NCBI GenBank assembly: GCA_030424595.1
Contig: JAUHWG010000008.1
Location: forward strand, 186,001 to 250,000
DNA: 64,000 bases
Reading direction: 5' to 3'
Source of the DNA: Polyangia bacterium
GTDB taxonomy: Bacteria; Myxococcota_A; Polyangia; Nannocystales; Nannocystaceae
Part shown: positions 54,680 through 63,436 of the stretch, one piece after another
Layout of the letters: each line of letters opens with the position of its first letter
Numbering within the stretch: the stretch's first letter is position 1
Notes under the pieces: generated by a model
What the model saw: only the letters and a program-made list of their open reading frames with translations
What the model was told of the DNA's origin: nothing
The model's database searches: none
Position numbers and translations under genes: made by a program

Positions 54680-56156
54680 GCATCTCGCCCCGATCGTGGT
54701 CTTCGGCTATCTCGCGATAGCCTCGCTGATCGGCGTCCTCGCGGCCCGTCGCGGCAGGGGCGGGGCGACCGACTTCGTCGCCGGTGAGCGCTCCTTTGGC
54801 CCCCTGGTCATGTACTTCGTGATGGGGGCGACGGTCTTCAGCGCCTATGCGCTCCTCGGGACGCCGCAGCGGGTGATCACCAAGGGCTCGGACGCGTTCT
54901 ACATCCTCGCCTACGGCGCCGTCGGCTTCGCGCCGATCTTCTTCTTTGGCGCCCGCGTCCGCCGGATCGGCGCCCGCGAGGGCTTTGTCACCCAGGCCGA
55001 GCTGGTCGGGGCGCGCTACGACAGCCGCCTCGTCACGGCCGTGATGGGGATCGCCAGCATCGTCGCCTTCCTCCCCTACATGGTGATCCAGCTCAAGGGC
55101 GCGGGGATCGTCATGGAGGCGGTGATGGGGTGGTCGCGGCTCGTCGGCGCCATGGTGGTCTACGCGGTCGTGACCGGCTACGTCATCGTCGGTGGGATGC
55201 GCGGGGTCGGCTGGACCAACGTCGTCCAGGGGGCGGTGATGCTGGTGGTGGTCTGGATCCTCGGGATCACGGTGCCCGAGGCGCTCCACGGCGGGGTCGG
55301 GCCGATGCTCGACCGGGTCGCGGCGGAGTACCCGGAGTGGATGGTCCTCCCGGGCCCCTCGGGCGCGCCGACGACACACTTTCAGTACAGCTCGGAGGTG
55401 TTGCTGTCGATCCTCGGCTTCTCGATGTGGCCGCAGGTCTTCATGAAGTGTTTCACGGCCCGTTCGTCGCGCCTGGTCCAGCTGACGGCGGTGCTCTACC
55501 CGACCTTCCTCCTCTTCCTGGTGCCGCTCGTGCTCCTCGGCTACGCGGCGCTGCTCTTGCCCGGGGCGCCGACGGACGAGAACGTGCTCCTCTGGTTGGT
55601 GTCTCGGCCGGAGCTCGGCGGGGTGACCAGCCTCTCCTTCGCCTTCGTCGCCTTCGCGATCCTGGCGGCGTCGATGTCGACCGGCGACGCCCTCCTCCAC
55701 GGTGGCGGCTCGGTGCTGGTCCGCGACGTGCTTGTCGGAGGCCTCGGCTGGAAGCTCGACGAGCGGGCCCAGGCTCGGTGGATGCGGGGGACGATCGTCG
55801 GCCTCCTCGCGGTCGCGCTCGGCCTCTTCGCGGTCGCCGACCGGGTCTCGGTGGTCGACCTCCTCCTCCTCGCCTACGCGATCCCGATCCAGTTCCTGCC
55901 GCTGGTGCTGGCGGGGCTCTACTGGCGGCGGGCGAATCGGCGCGCGGGCGAGTGGGGCCTCGGCCTCGGGATCTCCGCGGTCGCCCTCCTCTTTGTCGCC
56001 TCTCTCGCCGCCCCTGAGCTCTACGCCACGCTGAACCCGCTCGGGATCCAGATCGGCGTGATCGGGGTGACGCTCAACGTCCTCGCGCTGGTGTTCCTTT
56101 CCCTCCTGACCCCGCCCATGGCAAGGTCCCACCTCGAGCGCTTTGAATTGCGATGA
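54672..56156 (+). CDS. Sodium:solute symporter (SSS family)
   Basis: The product is 494 residues with about thirteen membrane helices, as in the PutP/MctP group. Family features are GERSFGPLVMYFVMGATVFSA near the N-terminus, QLKGAGIVMEAV, YVIVGGMRGVGWTNVVQG and ASMSTGDALLH. These couple Na+ entry to uptake of a carboxylate, amino acid or sugar. The substrate cannot be told. It overlaps the DUF3311 gene upstream and the FGE-like gene downstream (ATGA), giving a three-gene operon. Confidence 0.93.
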   Translation: MTEHLAPIVVFGYLAIASLIGVLAARRGRGGATDFVAGERSFGPLVMYFVMGATVFSAYALLGTPQRVITKGSDAFYILAYGAVGFAPIFFFGARVRRIGAREGFVTQAELVGARYDSRLVTAVMGIASIVAFLPYMVIQLKGAGIVMEAVMGWSRLVGAMVVYAVVTGYVIVGGMRGVGWTNVVQGAVMLVVVWILGITVPEALHGGVGPMLDRVAAEYPEWMVLPGPSGAPTTHFQYSSEVLLSILGFSMWPQVFMKCFTARSSRLVQLTAVLYPTFLLFLVPLVLLGYAALLLPGAPTDENVLLWLVSRPELGGVTSLSFAFVAFAILAASMSTGDALLHGGGSVLVRDVLVGGLGWKLDERAQARWMRGTIVGLLAVALGLFAVADRVSVVDLLLLAYAIPIQFLPLVLAGLYWRRANRRAGEWGLGLGISAVALLFVASLAAPELYATLNPLGIQIGVIGVTLNVLALVFLSLLTPPMARSHLERFELR

Positions 56157-57700
56157 GACGCGAGAGAGCGCGGGGCACTGTGATGAGCCGGCGAGACCAA
56201 CGATCCAGCGAGCTGTTGAGGAACCTGCCCCGGGGCATCTCCCCGGTCCACGCCTGCGCCTGCGTCTGCACGCTGGTCGCGGTCCTCGGCTGCGAGCGGG
56301 CGAGCGGTCGCTACGACCACGCCGATCGTCCTGAGCCGGCGCCGCAGATCGTCGGCGAGGTCCCGAAGATCGACGACGACGGAGCGTCACGGTCGGTGAC
56401 GATGAGCGCTGACGCAGCGGCGGAGTGCGGGCGCGGGACGGGGCGCAACCCGGACGGGGAGTGCGTCGGCCTCGGCCTCCTCGAGCTGGCCGGCGTGCAG
56501 CAGGTCCAGATCCCCGCCGGCGAGTTCGTGATGGGCGATATCCCGAGCACCTACGACGCCCGCCTGACCCGTGAGACGCCGGCGGTCCGCAAGTCGGGGC
56601 AGCCGCCCCACTACGCCCGCGTCGAGAGCTTCTGGATCGACCTGCACGAGGTCTCGCGGGGCGCCTACGCGGAGTGCGTGAGCGCCGGCGAGTGCAGCCC
56701 TGCGGTCTGCCCCGAGGGCGCCCCGGACCCGGTCGCCGAGCTCTCGCAGGAGATCGCGGCGATGTACCCCCAGACCTGCGTCACCCACGAACAGGCGGCG
56801 AACTACTGCTCCGTCCACGGCGGTCGCCTGCCGACCGAGGCCGAGTGGGAGTACGCCTCGCGGGGGCCCGACGCCCGCTTCTACCCCTGGGGCAACGAGA
56901 TCATGGACGAGCTCCCGCGCGGGCTCTATCCGGTCGGGCGGATGCGCGACGACATGAGCTACTTCGGCATCCTCGGGATGGGCACCAACGCGGTCGAGTG
57001 GGTCGCCGACCGCTACGATCCCGACGCCGGGCTCCGCTCCTTCTTGACCGGGGAGTTTCGTGAGCCCGCGGGGCCTGTCGCGACCACGCGCGCCGCGTGG
57101 GAGAAGGCGCTGGCCTGCGGCGATCCGGCCGCGAAGGGCTGCGAGGCCGACGAGGCCGCCCGCGAGCGCTTCGTCGTTAAGGTCTCCCGCGCGGGCGCTC
57201 GCCGGGCCTCGCGGGCGCGTCTACCGGAGCATCCGCCCGAGGCGAGCCTCGAGGGCTGGGCCGAGATCGCGGAGCACCCAAACCTCGGCTTTCGCTGCGC
57301 CGCCGATCTCACCCCGGGACGTGACACGCCCCTGCGGGTCCCGGCCGCCACGGCGGTGATCCCCCTCACCCGCAGCGAGGGCACGCTGGAGCTCTTCGGG
57401 GGGGTCGCCGAGGCGGTGACGATGTCGGAGGCCCAGCGCTTTTGCGAGCTGCTCAGCGTCGGGCCTGAGGAGACGGCGCTGACCGACTGGCGCCTGCCGA
57501 CCCAGGCCGAGGTCGAGCGCATCGCCGACGTCTTCCGCGGGCCTGGCCCCTTCTGGACGCAAGACGGGCCGATCGTCCAAGACGACGGGACGGCCTACCC
57601 TACGGCCGATGCGCCCTGGGTCGCGCTTGACGTCGACGACGCCGAGTCGGCCGCGCTCCTGGCCCGCTGTGTCCGCGGGTCCGCAGGCGCGGCCGAGTAG
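56153..57700 (+). CDS. Lipoprotein with FGE/SUMF1-like domain, lacking the catalytic Cys pair
   Basis: The product is 515 residues. A signal peptide ends in AVLGC. The FGE-sulfatase (C-type-lectin-like) domain has GEFVMGD, YARVESFWIDLHEVSRGAY, GGRLPTEAEWEYASRG, FYPWGNE and FRCAAD. True formylglycine-generating enzymes have two catalytic cysteines about five residues apart near the last motif; here only the one in FRC is present, so sulfatase activation is unlikely. The C-terminal 120 residues contain DWRLPTQAEVERI and FWTQDG, like DUF1566/Lcl_C domains. It is co-translated with a symporter (ATGA overlap). A substrate-binding or ligand-recognition role is possible. Confidence 0.85.
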   Translation: MRRERARGTVMSRRDQRSSELLRNLPRGISPVHACACVCTLVAVLGCERASGRYDHADRPEPAPQIVGEVPKIDDDGASRSVTMSADAAAECGRGTGRNPDGECVGLGLLELAGVQQVQIPAGEFVMGDIPSTYDARLTRETPAVRKSGQPPHYARVESFWIDLHEVSRGAYAECVSAGECSPAVCPEGAPDPVAELSQEIAAMYPQTCVTHEQAANYCSVHGGRLPTEAEWEYASRGPDARFYPWGNEIMDELPRGLYPVGRMRDDMSYFGILGMGTNAVEWVADRYDPDAGLRSFLTGEFREPAGPVATTRAAWEKALACGDPAAKGCEADEAARERFVVKVSRAGARRASRARLPEHPPEASLEGWAEIAEHPNLGFRCAADLTPGRDTPLRVPAATAVIPLTRSEGTLELFGGVAEAVTMSEAQRFCELLSVGPEETALTDWRLPTQAEVERIADVFRGPGPFWTQDGPIVQDDGTAYPTADAPWVALDVDDAESAALLARCVRGSAGAAE

Positions 57701-57858
57701 CTCGGCTTTGCAGCCCGCGCGGGGAGAACGATCGCGGCGCGGCGATGAGAGGAAACTCGCCGCGAAACGCTTCGCACGCCCCGTGAACGGGCCGAGGCGC
57801 AGAAAAGAGGCCATTTCGCGGTCGGCGTCGCCGAAGTGGCATCATCTGCGCCGTCGAA

Positions 57859-58998
57859 GTGGACGTCTCCGCGCTCCTGGGGCTCGAAAACCCCTTGATG
57901 GACCGTCCGAGGCCAGCGTACGGATGGGGGGTGGATCTCGATGGATTGACAGAGCTTCGGGCTGAGTTCAACGAGCGCGGTTGGAACCGCAAGGCGACGG
58001 GCTGGATGCTCGCGCAGATGTTCGTCGGCCTCGTGATCGCGCTCTCCGGCTACACGGTGTTCCTCCTGGCGGAGCCCCTGTGGATCAGGATTATCGCGAT
58101 GGTCGTGTCGACCTACGGCAGCCTCGCGGTCGCGACCAACACCCACACCTGGACCCACAACGGCGGCAGCAGCAAGCGCTGGGTGAACGACCTGGTCGGC
58201 TTCTTCGGCTACCCGGTCTTCCTCAACCTCTCGCTGACCTACTGGCGCTACTCCCACATCGTCGTCCACCACACGGCGCCGAACGTGATGGGGGTCGACG
58301 GCGACTGCGACTTCCCGCCCTTCTTTGTCTCCACCGACAAGGAGCTCGAGAAGAGCTCGGGCGCCGCGCGCTTCTACTACGAGCACATCCAGCACTTCCT
58401 GTTCCCGGTGATCCTCTGGGTCCACACCTTCCTCCGCCAGCGCAAGAGCTGGCTCCACATCATCAGCCACCTGCGCAACCCGGCGAAGCGCAAGCGTCAC
58501 CACTGGATCGACCTCGGCTGCATGATGCTCTACTGGGTCCTCTGGGTCGGGGTTCCGGCGATGTTCCTGCCGCTCGAGCACGTCTTCGTCGCCCAGGTGA
58601 TCCGGATCGCGGCCCTCGGCTACCCGCTCTTCGCGGTGCTCGCCCCGGCCCACTACCCGCACGAGGCGGGCTGTGTGACCAAGGGGAATTGGCCCAAGGA
58701 CTTCCTCGCGCTCCAGACCGCGACGACGGTCAACTTCCGCACTGGATTCCTCGGCAGCTACGCCTGCTCGGGCCTGCAGTACCAGATCGAGCACCACCTC
58801 TTCCCGAGCTACTCCCACGTCTACTACCCGAAGATGGCGCCCTACGTGCAGCGCTTCTGCGAGGAGCGCGGCTTCCCGTACCGCACCGTCGGCTGGGCCG
58901 AGGGGATGTGGAAGGTGCTCATGATCTTCAAGACGCCGAAGGTCGAGGCGCCCGACCTCGAGACCCTTCGGGCGCGGATCGACCGGCAGGGCCTCTAG
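57859..58998 (+). CDS. Membrane fatty acid desaturase
   Basis: The product is 379 residues with about four to six membrane helices. The three histidine boxes are HTWTH (His96, His100), HIVVHH (His133, His137, His138) and QIEHH (Gln309, His312, His313). Gln at the head of the third box is typical of front-end and some acyl-lipid desaturases; no cytochrome b5 domain is fused. It would introduce a double bond into an acyl chain with iron, O2 and an external electron donor. The GTG at 57859 and an ATG at 57898 are both possible starts. It could feed the lipoxygenase at 26816, a guess. Confidence 0.92.
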   Translation: MDVSALLGLENPLMDRPRPAYGWGVDLDGLTELRAEFNERGWNRKATGWMLAQMFVGLVIALSGYTVFLLAEPLWIRIIAMVVSTYGSLAVATNTHTWTHNGGSSKRWVNDLVGFFGYPVFLNLSLTYWRYSHIVVHHTAPNVMGVDGDCDFPPFFVSTDKELEKSSGAARFYYEHIQHFLFPVILWVHTFLRQRKSWLHIISHLRNPAKRKRHHWIDLGCMMLYWVLWVGVPAMFLPLEHVFVAQVIRIAALGYPLFAVLAPAHYPHEAGCVTKGNWPKDFLALQTATTVNFRTGFLGSYACSGLQYQIEHHLFPSYSHVYYPKMAPYVQRFCEERGFPYRTVGWAEGMWKVLMIFKTPKVEAPDLETLRARIDRQGL

Positions 58999-59016
58999 CT
59001 CCTCCACGCCAGGCGA

Positions 59017-59047
59017 CAAGGGCCCGGGGGTCAGCCTCGGGCCCTTG
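59017..59047 (+). terminator. Terminator of the desaturase gene
   Basis: CAAGGGCCCG pairs with CGGGCCCTTG over ten bases, followed by CTCAATTCT, 18 bases after the stop codon. Confidence 0.8.
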
Positions 59048-59224
59048 CTCAATTCTGGGGTGAGCGGAGATCGGCCGCGGTCTCCGAAGGTTCACCGCGC
59101 GGGGCGCTGAGCTGGGCAGGGGTCCGCTCGGGCCGACCTAGCCTGAGGGTCGCTCGTCGGCCGCGGGGCCCTCGCTCGGGTCCTCCACAGCCTCTGCCAA
59201 GCGCAGCACAGGCCCCGAGAACGA

Positions 59225-59250
59225 AGAGAGCTCCCGAAGGGGAGCTCTCT
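59225..59250 (-). terminator. Terminator of tRNA-Arg
   Basis: On the minus strand an 11-bp perfect stem (AGAGAGCTCC and complement, loop closed by C-G) is followed by TCGTTCTC and lies directly after the tRNA gene. Confidence 0.8.
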
Positions 59251-59253
59251 TGA

Positions 59254-59327
<74 letters not shown>

Positions 59328-59446
59328 AGGTTGGACGTGTTCCCCAGCAGGGCCAGGGGCTGCGGAACCTAACAGGGCTGGGACGGGAGCGCAAGCCCTC
59401 TGTCGCCAGAGCCTCGAAAAAGTCTCCAGCGACCCCAGGACGTCCC

Positions 59447-60226
59447 CTAGGGCGCGTTGTGCCCGCCGGCCAGGACGAGGATCGCGAGGGTGACCGCGTT
59501 GTTGCCAAAATGGGCGGCGACGGCACACCACAGCCGGCCCGTGCGGGCGTAGGCCCGGGCGAAGACGAGGCCTAGCCAGAGGTAGACGAGAACGCCCTGG
59601 GGGTTGCCGTGGATCGCGGCGAAGGCGATCGCGGAGGCGAGGTAGGCGATCTCCGGGGTGGCCTGCTGCCACAGACGGCGGAAGAAGAGCCCGCGGAGGA
59701 GCAGCTCCTCCGCGATCGGGGCCGCGAGGAGCGCGGTGACGCCGAGGAGCACGAGCGCAGGGCGGAGGCTCAGCCCGCCGCTGGTGATCTCCAGGATCGA
59801 CGCCTGCTCGACGACGGGGAAGCCGGCGAGGCTCATCAGGAGGCCGATCGCGTAGGAGCCGAGGATCGCCAGGGCGATGTGGCTGAGGGTGGTCCCCCAA
59901 GCGCGCAGGACCGGGGGGCGTTCGCCGGGTTTGACCAGCGGAGGCGTCCGCTCGCCCTCGAGGAGGCGAGCGAAGCCGGCGTAGAGGCCAGCGCCGAGGA
60001 GCAGGCTGAGGGGCGAGTAGAGGAAGCCGAGGGCCGCTCCTGGGCCGTCTTCGCCGCGTGGATCGGGGAGGGCTCCCGCGCCGACCATCAGCCCGAGGCC
60101 GAGCACCGCCACGGACACGCAGATCGCGCCGATCAGCACCTCACGGGCGAGGACGCCAGAGGGCGCCTCGGGGGCATTGTGCGTCGCCACCGAGGGAGTG
60201 TGCACCTCGCGCTGAGGCAGCGGCAA
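59447..60226 (-). CDS. CPBP-family intramembrane protease (CAAX type)
   Basis: The product is 259 residues with about seven membrane helices. Motifs are EELLLRGLF (EExxxR), FAAIHGN (FxxxH) and AHFGNN (HxxxN), so the metal-dependent centre is complete. It is the second such protein in the window and not closely similar to the one at 21848 outside the motifs. No substrate gene is beside it; the neighbours are tRNA genes. The start ATG leaves about 25 soluble residues before the first helix. Confidence 0.9.
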   Translation of the reverse strand: MPLPQREVHTPSVATHNAPEAPSGVLAREVLIGAICVSVAVLGLGLMVGAGALPDPRGEDGPGAALGFLYSPLSLLLGAGLYAGFARLLEGERTPPLVKPGERPPVLRAWGTTLSHIALAILGSYAIGLLMSLAGFPVVEQASILEITSGGLSLRPALVLLGVTALLAAPIAEELLLRGLFFRRLWQQATPEIAYLASAIAFAAIHGNPQGVLVYLWLGLVFARAYARTGRLWCAVAAHFGNNAVTLAILVLAGGHNAP

Positions 60227-60320
60227 GCCCTGCGCCGGGCCGCCTGTGCGGTCGCGTGAAAACGACTTGCGATCGCCGCGGCCCCCGGGTAGCTTGTCGG
60301 CCCCAAGACTTGGGAGCTGT

Positions 60321-60407
60321 GGGACGGTGGCCGAGAGGCTGAAGGCACAGGTTTGCTAAATCTGCGTAGGGGAGACTCTACCGAGGGTTCGAATCCCTCC
60401 CGTTCCG
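60321..60407 (+). tRNA. tRNA-Ser, anticodon GCT
   Basis: The acceptor is GGGACGG/CCGTTCC with one G-T pair. The anticodon stem CAGGT/ATCTG holds loop TTGCTAA with GCT at 60355-60357. A long class II variable arm and T-arm GAGGG/CCCTC follow. Discriminator G; CCA is not encoded. Confidence 0.95.
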
Positions 60408-60410
60408 CAT

Positions 60411-60452
60411 CGCCGGCGCTGACCCTCTGAGGACAGCGCCGGCGTGTTTTTT
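60411..60452 (+). terminator. Terminator of tRNA-Ser
   Basis: CGCCGGCGCTG pairs perfectly with CAGCGCCGGCG and ends in TGTTTTTT, four bases after the tRNA. Confidence 0.95.
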
Positions 60453-60551
60453 GGCCGGCTCGCCGCTCCGCTCCGGGTTTGATCTCCTGTTTCGCGATGG
60501 ATGCGCGCTCTTGGGCTTCTCGCTTCCTCGCCGATCGGAGATGATCGGCCG

Positions 60552-61208
60552 ATGGAGCGCGCATCTTCTCGGTGGTCACGTCCCTGGACGCTGCTCTTCG
60601 GCCTCAGCGTGGGGCTCCTCCTCCCGGCCACAGCCGCGGCCGACAAGGTCTCGGACGCGATGGCGGAGTGCCGGGGAAAGGCGGAGGGGGACGCGTGCGC
60701 GGTCGCTGGCCGCAAGGGCGCCTGTGTCGCCCGCTCCTTTGAGCGGCCGAGCGGGATGTCGAAGCGCTGGATCGAGTGTTCGCCCGGGGCCAAGCCCGAT
60801 CGGAAGAAGAAGGCGCGGAAGATCGACGCTGCGGGTCCCGTCGGGGTGCTGCCCTCCGTGGGCTCGGTCGAGACCTCGGTCGAGGACGATTCCGCCGCGG
60901 CTCCGGCCGCTGGCGCGGAGGCGGTCGAGCCGGCTGTGTCGCCGGCGGACCAGGGACAGGACAGCCAGCTCCGAGCAGAGGCGGCGGAGGCGGCCGTGAC
61001 CGAGTCGAGCGAGCTCAAGGCGCCTGCCGTCGGAGCGCCTCCGGCGGAGGGTCCACCGGCGGAGCTCGCCCCCAAGGACGATGCGCTGGCGGCAGGCTCC
61101 GCGGAGAGCGAGCGAGGCGGATGCCGCATGGTCCAGGGCGCCTCCAACCTCGAGCCCACGCTCCTGGGCCTGCTGCTCTTCGCCTGGCGCCGGCGCGAGC
61201 GAGATTGA
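60552..61208 (+). CDS. Secreted protein with MYXO-CTERM-like sorting signal
   Basis: The product is 218 residues. A signal peptide (LLFGLSVGLLLPATAAA) is followed by a short domain with four cysteines (CRGKAEGDAC, GACVAR, WIECSPG). An Ala/Glu/Pro-rich, probably disordered region follows (about 85-185). The C-terminus is GGCRMV, then a short hydrophobic segment (TLLGLLLFAW) and RRRER. This tripartite Gly-Gly-Cys, hydrophobic and Arg tail is the MYXO-CTERM arrangement of myxobacterial surface proteins, thought to be cut and lipid-modified at the Cys by a dedicated sortase-like system. The helix is shorter than in textbook members. The domain function is unknown. Confidence 0.78.
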   Translation: MERASSRWSRPWTLLFGLSVGLLLPATAAADKVSDAMAECRGKAEGDACAVAGRKGACVARSFERPSGMSKRWIECSPGAKPDRKKKARKIDAAGPVGVLPSVGSVETSVEDDSAAAPAAGAEAVEPAVSPADQGQDSQLRAEAAEAAVTESSELKAPAVGAPPAEGPPAELAPKDDALAAGSAESERGGCRMVQGASNLEPTLLGLLLFAWRRRERD

Positions 61209-61212
61209 AGCA

Positions 61213-61246
61213 GATAGGCCGCGCAGGACGATCCGCGCGGCCTATC
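61213..61246. terminator. Bidirectional terminator between convergent genes
   Basis: GATAGGCCGCGC pairs perfectly with GCGCGGCCTATC (12 bp, ten-base loop). It begins four bases after the stop of the gene on the left. Confidence 0.75.
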
Positions 61247-61254
61247 GCTGCAAC

Positions 61255-61286
61255 TTCGACGGGACCCTCTTTCGACGGGACCCTCT
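61255..61286. repeat. 16-bp tandem repeat that overlaps a stop codon
   Basis: Two exact copies of TTCGACGGGACCCTCT abut at the 3' end of the IgGFc-binding-like gene; the second ends inside its stop codon. Confidence 0.9.
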
Positions 61287-63162
61287 ACTGCGGGTTGATC
61301 ACCTTGAGCCGCATGCCGCCCGGGTAGGCGTAGGAGGTCGCCCCGGAGTAGCCGAGGCCGACGATGCCGAAGGGATCGTCGCCGGTCGCCAGGTGGGCGC
61401 CCTCGCTGATCTTGACGTCCGCGACCTCGAAGTCGCCGACCGTGTAGTAGCCGTCGACGACCACGTCATCGATGCTCACGTCGGCGGCGCCGAGCGGGCG
61501 GATGATCTGGGCGTAGTGGAGCGGGTAGCTGGTGCCGGTGACGAAGGCGTAGCGGCTCAGGAACTGCTCGACCGGGACCATCTGGTACATCGACGGGTCG
61601 CCCGTGCCGGCGCCGGAGTTTTGGCTCTCCAGGTACTGGACCGGCAGGAAGGGCCCGTCACCCTCGAAGATGAAGGCCGTGCCGGTGCTGACGACCATGT
61701 CCTTGAACTCGCCCTTGTTCAGGGTGAAGGGGGTTCCGGGCTGGACCGGGTCGGTGGTGACGGTGACGTTGTCGTCGCCGGCGAAGATCCGCCAGTGATG
61801 ATCCTCAGAGCCCCGCTTCGGCGACGGCGCGCCGACGTACTTCTTGCCCCAGTAGTCGAGGGGGAGCATCTGCTCCTCGATGTGATCGCAGAAGGTGACG
61901 CCCGCCGGGACGTTGACGCACTCGACGGCGGAGACGACCCAGATCGGCTTGTCGGCGTCGACTAGGGTCCCCGAGAGGTCGGCCATCGTGACGCCGCGGA
62001 CCTGGAGGGTGTCGTGGCGGTTCATCGTCACCGAGCCGGTCTGGCCGGCGTTGACCGCCGACACGCCGGTGCCGGCGATCGTGTTGGCGGTCGGCGTCCA
62101 CTCGACCGTGGTCCCGTCCTCGACGGCGATGATGTTGAAGTAGTCGGAGTAGCTGCTCAGGCTCGCCTTGTAGGCCGCGACCACGTAGTTCTGCTTGAGC
62201 GCGTGCTCCGGCAGGAGCATCGACGCGTCGTTGGTGAAGTCCTGGCCGATCGGCGAGTGCTGGTAGGCGATGATCGGCAGGTCGCTCTCGATCCGGTAGG
62301 AGCCGCCCTTGCGCAGGCGCGAGACCTTGTCCATCGCCGCGTTGGTCATGGTGAAGACGTGGGTCTTGCCGGGGGCGATGTTGATGACGCCGCCCTGGGT
62401 CTGCTCGTCGTTCGAGTCGTTCGGGGTGAAGTAGAGCTGGACCTTGGCGGTCTTGCTCTCCGAGGTGTTGCCGACGACGACGGAGTCCCCGGCGTTGTTG
62501 TCGAAGTTGTCCATCCGGTTGGCGAGAAACGAGCAGCCGATCGAGCTCGGCGTGTCCTTGACCAGATCGCAGAGCGGCACGCACTCGCCGGCGAAGCAGC
62601 CCTCGATGTCCCCGCAGGGCATGGGCTCGCTGTAGTCCATGCCGTCGTCGTTGCAGACGACGTAGTTCTCGTCGTCCGAGCAGCTCTTCTTGCCGGGCGT
62701 GCAGAAGAGGTCTGCGCAGAGGCCGTCGAGGCAGAGCTGGCCGTTCTCGCAGGGTTCTACGTCGTAGGTGACGCAGTCGTCCGCGCAGATGACGCTGCCC
62801 TCCTCGTCGCACTCGCCGATAGGCTCCCCCGGCGTGCATATGCAGGCGTCGGTGGTGGCGTCTGTCGTGGTGGAGGTCGTCGAGGTCGTCGCCGTCACCC
62901 CGGTCGTGGTGGTGGTACCGGTGGTACCGGTGGTACCGGTGGTACCGGTGGTACCGGTCGTCTCGCCCATCGTCGCGGTCCCCGACGGGTCGGTGGCCCC
63001 GGTCGACGATGTCGGAGAGGTCGAAGCGGTGGTCCCGGTCGTCGCCGAGCTGGTCGTCGAGCTCGAGCTCGCGGTGTCGGTGCCGGCGGTGACGTCGTCG
63101 CCGCTGCAGGCTGTGAGAGCTGCGACGAGCGAGCAAGAGACGAGGAGAGAGGAGGTCTTCAT
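61285..63162 (-). CDS. IgGFc-binding-like surface lipoprotein, paralogue 1
   Basis: The product is 625 residues. The ATG at 63162 gives a signal peptide ending in ALTAC. A Ser/Thr/Gly linker (about 25-100) contains five TGT repeats coded by identical 9-bp DNA units. A Cys-rich segment follows (about 105-205, for example CTPGEPIGEC and CSDDENYVVC). The rest is the IgGFc-binding-protein N-terminal-like domain, with YRIESDLPIIAYQHSP, IWVVSAVECVNVP, HHWRIFAGDDNVTV and a conserved C-terminal SYAYPGGMRLKVINPQ. In vertebrate FCGBP this region is in a mucin-like protein; in bacteria it is an uncharacterised surface adhesin domain. A paralogue lies directly upstream. Confidence 0.88.
   Translation of the reverse strand: MKTSSLLVSCSLVAALTACSGDDVTAGTDTASSSSTTSSATTGTTASTSPTSSTGATDPSGTATMGETTGTTGTTGTTGTTGTTTTTGVTATTSTTSTTTDATTDACICTPGEPIGECDEEGSVICADDCVTYDVEPCENGQLCLDGLCADLFCTPGKKSCSDDENYVVCNDDGMDYSEPMPCGDIEGCFAGECVPLCDLVKDTPSSIGCSFLANRMDNFDNNAGDSVVVGNTSESKTAKVQLYFTPNDSNDEQTQGGVINIAPGKTHVFTMTNAAMDKVSRLRKGGSYRIESDLPIIAYQHSPIGQDFTNDASMLLPEHALKQNYVVAAYKASLSSYSDYFNIIAVEDGTTVEWTPTANTIAGTGVSAVNAGQTGSVTMNRHDTLQVRGVTMADLSGTLVDADKPIWVVSAVECVNVPAGVTFCDHIEEQMLPLDYWGKKYVGAPSPKRGSEDHHWRIFAGDDNVTVTTDPVQPGTPFTLNKGEFKDMVVSTGTAFIFEGDGPFLPVQYLESQNSGAGTGDPSMYQMVPVEQFLSRYAFVTGTSYPLHYAQIIRPLGAADVSIDDVVVDGYYTVGDFEVADVKISEGAHLATGDDPFGIVGLGYSGATSYAYPGGMRLKVINPQ
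62914..62958. repeat. 9-bp coding repeat, five copies
   Basis: Five identical GGTACCGGT units encode the Thr/Gly linker of the surface lipoprotein. Confidence 0.9.
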
Positions 63163-63290
63163 GCGGCGCAGGGTAGGGCGAAATCGCCCGTCGCGACAGT
63201 CGTATCGCCCCCCTTCGCGGGGCCGACGTCGGCGCCTTCTCACGTCGTGAGGCGACCGTGTCGCCAGCGAGAAGACCCCGAAACCAAGTG

Positions 63291-63318
63291 GAAAGGCCGA
63301 CCCCGAGGGGCCGACCTT
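63291..63318 (-). terminator. Terminator of the second IgGFc-binding-like gene
   Basis: On the minus strand AAGGTCGGCCCC pairs with GGGGTCGGCCTT over 12 positions (two G-U pairs) around TC, followed by TTTCC. On the plus strand two positions would be mismatched, so it acts leftwards. Confidence 0.75.
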
Positions 63319-63328
63319 CGCACGTCAC

Positions 63329-63436
63329 GTCCGCCGAGGCGGTCGCCAGTGCGTCCGCCGAGGCGGTCGCTAGTGCGGTCGCCAGTGCGTCCGCTAGTGC
63401 GGCCGCTAGTGCGGTCGCTAGTGCGGCCGCTACTGC
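63329..63436. repeat. 12-bp tandem repeat, nine units, over a stop codon
   Basis: Nine 12-base units related to GGTCGCTAGTGC run into the 3' end of the second IgGFc-binding-like gene. The last unit includes its stop codon, and many units carry CTAGTGC, so TAG-type stops recur on the minus strand. Confidence 0.9.

Noticed and set aside
63329..63436. CRISPR or integron-like repeats
   Set aside because: Pure 12-bp tandem units without spacers, adjacent to a gene end.
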